Assembly: GCA_018609825.1 (NCBI GenBank)
Contig: JAHEOA010000158.1
Coordinates: forward strand, 1 to 15,178
Direction: 5' to 3'
Length of the DNA: 15,178 nt
Source: Candidatus Bipolaricaulota bacterium
GTDB taxonomy: Bacteria; Bipolaricaulota; Bipolaricaulia; RBG-16-55-9
Both the position numbers and the translations under genes were made by a program. The notes under the pieces were generated by a model that saw only the letters and a list, made by a program, of their open reading frames with translations, was not told the origin of the DNA and made no database searches. Positions 13,725 to 15,178 of the stretch are shown here, piece by piece (position 1 is the first letter of the stretch; every line of letters begins with the position of its first letter).

Positions 13725-13943
13725 TTATTGGTCGATCTCGTAGGGAAGGAGCGCCATGTTGCGGGCGCGCTTGACCTCCTGGCGGAGCCAGCGCTGGTGC
13801 TTGGAGCACATCTTCGTCACCCGCCGAGGCAGGATCTTGCCCAGGCGATTGACGTAGCGCTTCAGCTCGTTGGGGCGCTTGTAGGTCAAGGTGATGTCGT
13901 GCTTGCAGATCTCACAGACAAATCGCTTCTTGCGGCGTCTCAA
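13725..13943 (-). CDS. rpsR: 30S ribosomal protein S18
   Basis: 72 residues with a TTG start. The TTG at 13943 overlaps the ssb stop (TTGA), and AGGAGGT lies about six bases upstream. S18 binds S6 and the central domain of 16S rRNA on the 30S platform. The family signature is clear: CEIC near the N-terminus, the GKILPRRVTKMCSKHQRWL block and KRARNMALLPY. Cysteines 10, 13 and 46 plus H49 form the C+ zinc-type ligand set. It is the last gene of rpsF-ssb-rpsR. Confidence 0.96.
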   Translation of the reverse strand: MRRRKKRFVCEICKHDITLTYKRPNELKRYVNRLGKILPRRVTKMCSKHQRWLRQEVKRARNMALLPYEIDQ

Positions 13944-14371
13944 AAGGGCACCTCCTCATCCCCGTTGTCGGAGGACTGATCGTACGTCGAACCGCTGTCT
14001 CCCTGACCGCCCGACGACCCCGAATCCGGCCGGCCTTCGCTGCCCGGGCCGCCGAGAAACTGCACGTTGTTGGCCACGACCTCCACGACCTTGACGGGCT
14101 TCTCCTCGCCCTCGGGCGTGAACGAGTCGATCCGCAGGCGCCCTTCGACGGCGACTTGGCGCCCCTTGTTGAGGTAGTTCGCGCAGTTCTCCGCCTGGGG
14201 CCCCCAGACGACGATCGGCACGAACGTCGCCTCCTCCTGGAGCACACCCTCGCGATCGCGATAGCGTCGGTTGACGGCGATGCGGAACCGCCCGCGGGCC
14301 GTCCCGTTCTGCGTGTAGCGCAGCTCGGGATCCTCCGTCAGATTGCCGATCAGGACGACGTGGTTAAGCAC
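13940..14371 (-). CDS. ssb: Single-stranded DNA-binding protein SSB
   Basis: 143 residues from a GTG at 14371, with AGGAGG ten bases upstream. It has one OB fold (residues 1-105: MLNHVVLIGNLTEDPELRYT, TFVPIVVWGPQAENCANYL, KGRQVAVEGRL). A Gly/Ser-rich linker leads to an acidic tip GDEEVPF, the tail that docks repair and replication partners. SSB coats single-stranded DNA as tetramers. It lies between rpsF and rpsR, as in most bacteria, with 20 bases after rpsF and a 3-base overlap with rpsR. Confidence 0.96.
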   Translation of the reverse strand: MLNHVVLIGNLTEDPELRYTQNGTARGRFRIAVNRRYRDREGVLQEEATFVPIVVWGPQAENCANYLNKGRQVAVEGRLRIDSFTPEGEEKPVKVVEVVANNVQFLGGPGSEGRPDSGSSGGQGDSGSTYDQSSDNGDEEVPF

Positions 14372-14391
14372 CGGCTAGATGCCTCCTTGGC

Positions 14392-14736
14392 TCACGCCGC
14401 CGCGCCGGCGGTCTGGTCGGACGTCTCGGGAGCCGTTTCGGGATCCTGACGGACGATCTGGTGGCGAAGGACGCGGTTGTCGAGCTTGAGCCGCTCGTCC
14501 AGGGTCGGGATGACGTCGCCGCCGTCGTGGAACGTCATGAGCACGTAATAGCCGCGCTCGTAATGCTGAATCTCGTAGGCGAAGGGCCGTACGTTCCACT
14601 CCTCGAGGTTGGCGACCTCGCCGCCGGCGTCCTTGACGGCCTGCTCAAACTTGCCGATCACTTCGGAATACTCGTCCTCATCCACATCGGGACGAACGAT
14701 GTAGAGCACTTCGTAGACGCGTGACAGTCCGACCAC
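14392..14736 (-). CDS. rpsF: 30S ribosomal protein S6
   Basis: 114 residues from a GTG at 14736. S6 pairs with S18 on the 30S platform. The fold is a ferredoxin-like beta-alpha-beta-beta-alpha-beta: VYEVLYIVRPD, a helix VIGKFEQAVKDAGG, VANLEEWNVRPFAYEI, HYERGYYVLMTF, a second helix, then VLRHQIVRQD. A Glu/Thr/Ala-rich tail (about 96-114) follows. The start is uncertain: the GAGGTG that could be an SD overlaps the GTG, and the conserved protein begins at about residue 6, so a downstream CTG at 14727 is a possible alternative. A structured leader lies upstream. Confidence 0.93.
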   Translation of the reverse strand: MVGLSRVYEVLYIVRPDVDEDEYSEVIGKFEQAVKDAGGEVANLEEWNVRPFAYEIQHYERGYYVLMTFHDGGDVIPTLDERLKLDNRVLRHQIVRQDPETAPETSDQTAGAAA

Positions 14737-14756
14737 CTCGACGTGAGACTGGGTTT

Positions 14757-14837
14757 ATCGGCCACCGCAGCGGGCCTTGCTTGCCCGGAGCGTTTGCCCC
14801 GACAACGACGGAACGAGAGACCGCTGCCATGGCCGAT
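14757..14837 (-). promoter_or_regulatory. rpsF leader hairpin, candidate S6:S18 autoregulatory element
   Basis: On the minus strand the arms ATCGGCCATGGCAGCGG (14837-14821) and CCGCTGCGGTGGCCGAT (14773-14757) pair as 8 bp, a 2x2 internal loop (TG/GG) and 7 bp. They enclose a 47-base apical region with further pairing. The 5' arm begins at about the predicted transcription start. In many bacteria an S6:S18 dimer binds a hairpin with a CCG element in the rpsF leader and represses the operon. CCG is present at the base of the 3' arm here. The identification is inference from position and shape. Confidence 0.5.
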
Positions 14838-14842
14838 TCCGC

Positions 14843-14871
14843 AGTATAGCAGGCCCATCGGAAGGGCGCAA
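14843..14871 (-). promoter_or_regulatory. Promoter of rpsF-ssb-rpsR
   Basis: On the minus strand TTGCGC (14871-14866, weak), a 17-bp spacer and TATACT (14848-14843, 5 of 6) put the start at about 14836. This gives a leader of about 100 bases that starts with the hairpin arm. Confidence 0.55.
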
Positions 14872-14905
14872 CTCCAGGGAGCTGCCGGTCGCGCACGGCA
14901 TCGGG

Positions 14906-14925
14906 GATCCGGCCGAGGGCGGATC
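14906..14925 (-). terminator. Weak hairpin after the CocE-like gene
   Basis: GATCCG (14906-14911) and CGGATC (14920-14925) form a 6-bp stem with an 8-base loop, 12 bases after the stop of the gene at the right edge. No T-run follows, so its role as a terminator is only suggested by position. Confidence 0.3.
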
Positions 14926-14937
14926 GGTTTGATGGAC

Positions 14938-15178
14938 TCAGGTGTGATCGCGCGGAATCGACGTGTCCCAGGTCTTGGTGAAGACGCGCACGTCGCCCTC
15001 GTAGGCGTCAAGCACGTTGGTCAAGTGAAACTGCTCGCGGTCGCCGCTCATCACGCTGCGCGTTTCGACGCAGACCTGCCAGTCGCCGCGGATCAGGCTG
15101 AGCGAGCGCTCGCACGTCACCTCCGCCGAGAGCGGGTCGCTCTCCCCGATGGTGTAGACGTCGCGCTGGACCGTCTCG
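14938..15178 (-). CDS. C-terminal part of a CocE/NonD-type (S15-like) hydrolase
   Basis: The frame is open from the right edge to a TGA at 14938 (79 residues). The start and the catalytic alpha/beta-hydrolase domain lie outside the window. The visible end (DVYTIGESDPLSAEVTCERS, RGDWQVCVETRSVMS, FHLTNVLDAYEGDVRVFTKTWDTSIPRD) resembles the beta-rich C-terminal tail of CocE/NonD family serine hydrolases: a YxI-DPLSA strand, an R-W-VETxS strand and a LDAYEG-VF-W-IPRD ending. Family members hydrolyse esters or Xaa-Pro peptides; nothing here indicates the substrate. No catalytic residue can be seen, so the assignment rests on the tail alone. Confidence 0.6.
   Translation of the reverse strand, partial: ETVQRDVYTIGESDPLSAEVTCERSLSLIRGDWQVCVETRSVMSGDREQFHLTNVLDAYEGDVRVFTKTWDTSIPRDHT

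Noticed and set aside
12011..13774. 587-codon plus-strand open frame opposite the exchanger
   Set aside because: The product is Asp/Gln/Gly/Arg-rich, typical of the complement of a membrane-protein gene. The minus frame has clear transmembrane segments.
1..15178. CRISPR arrays, insertion sequences, prophage genes or integrase-bounded island
   Set aside because: No regularly spaced repeats, transposase or integrase motifs, or target-site duplications were seen; gene content is chromosomal.

Overview
The window is a compact, GC-rich bacterial chromosome segment. It shows no insertion sequence, phage gene, CRISPR array or rRNA. Most genes are on the minus strand. Lineage is an inference: the encoded CCA end on tRNA-Glu, SD-led mRNAs mixed with two possible leaderless ones, a BTAD regulator, and a secreted protein with a DxNxN..DDPEL..A.DAW dockerin-like tail fit deep-branching thermophile-related groups such as Bipolaricaulota (OP1/Acetothermia) or Chloroflexota. 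I cannot settle this by eye.

Layout. 1-797 (minus) is the N-terminal part of a SARP/BTAD-type transcriptional regulator that runs off the left edge. 1029-2795 (minus) is a secreted von Willebrand A protein. 3028-3462 (minus) is a small exported four-cysteine protein of unknown function. 3677-3752 (minus) is tRNA-Glu(CTC) with a near-consensus promoter. 3932-4972 (plus) is a secreted metzincin-like zinc protease with an EF-hand/dockerin-like segment. Its stop codon abuts the stop of the convergent helicase gene. 8327-4973 (minus) is a two-gene operon resembling Bacillus mrfB-mrfA (yprB-yprA): an RNase H-like exonuclease followed, one base later, by a DEAH helicase with a C-terminal cysteine cluster. 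Divergent from it, 8427-9380 (plus) encodes a membrane-anchored protein of unknown function. 9513-9671 (plus) is a 52-residue ribbon-helix-helix protein with its own promoter.

11780-9813 (minus) is groES-groEL, driven by a sigma-70-type promoter that overlaps an altered CIRCE operator. 13381-12056 (minus) is a cation/Ca2+ exchanger-family membrane protein, preceded by about 340 bp without a gene. 14736-13725 (minus) is rpsF-ssb-rpsR with no ATG start in any of the three genes. Its leader folds into a long 5'-terminal hairpin that may be an S6:S18 autoregulatory element. The right edge (15178-14938, minus) holds the C-terminus of a CocE/NonD (S15-like) hydrolase.

Functional picture: housekeeping modules (protein folding, translation/replication, probable DNA repair) are interspersed with single exported proteins. 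I see no obvious new multigene defence or biosynthetic system. The points most worth checking are the symmetric CIRCE variant, the rpsF leader hairpin, the mrfBA-like locus with its divergent membrane-protein gene, the dockerin-tailed protease and the ribbon-helix-helix gene followed by a row of hairpins.
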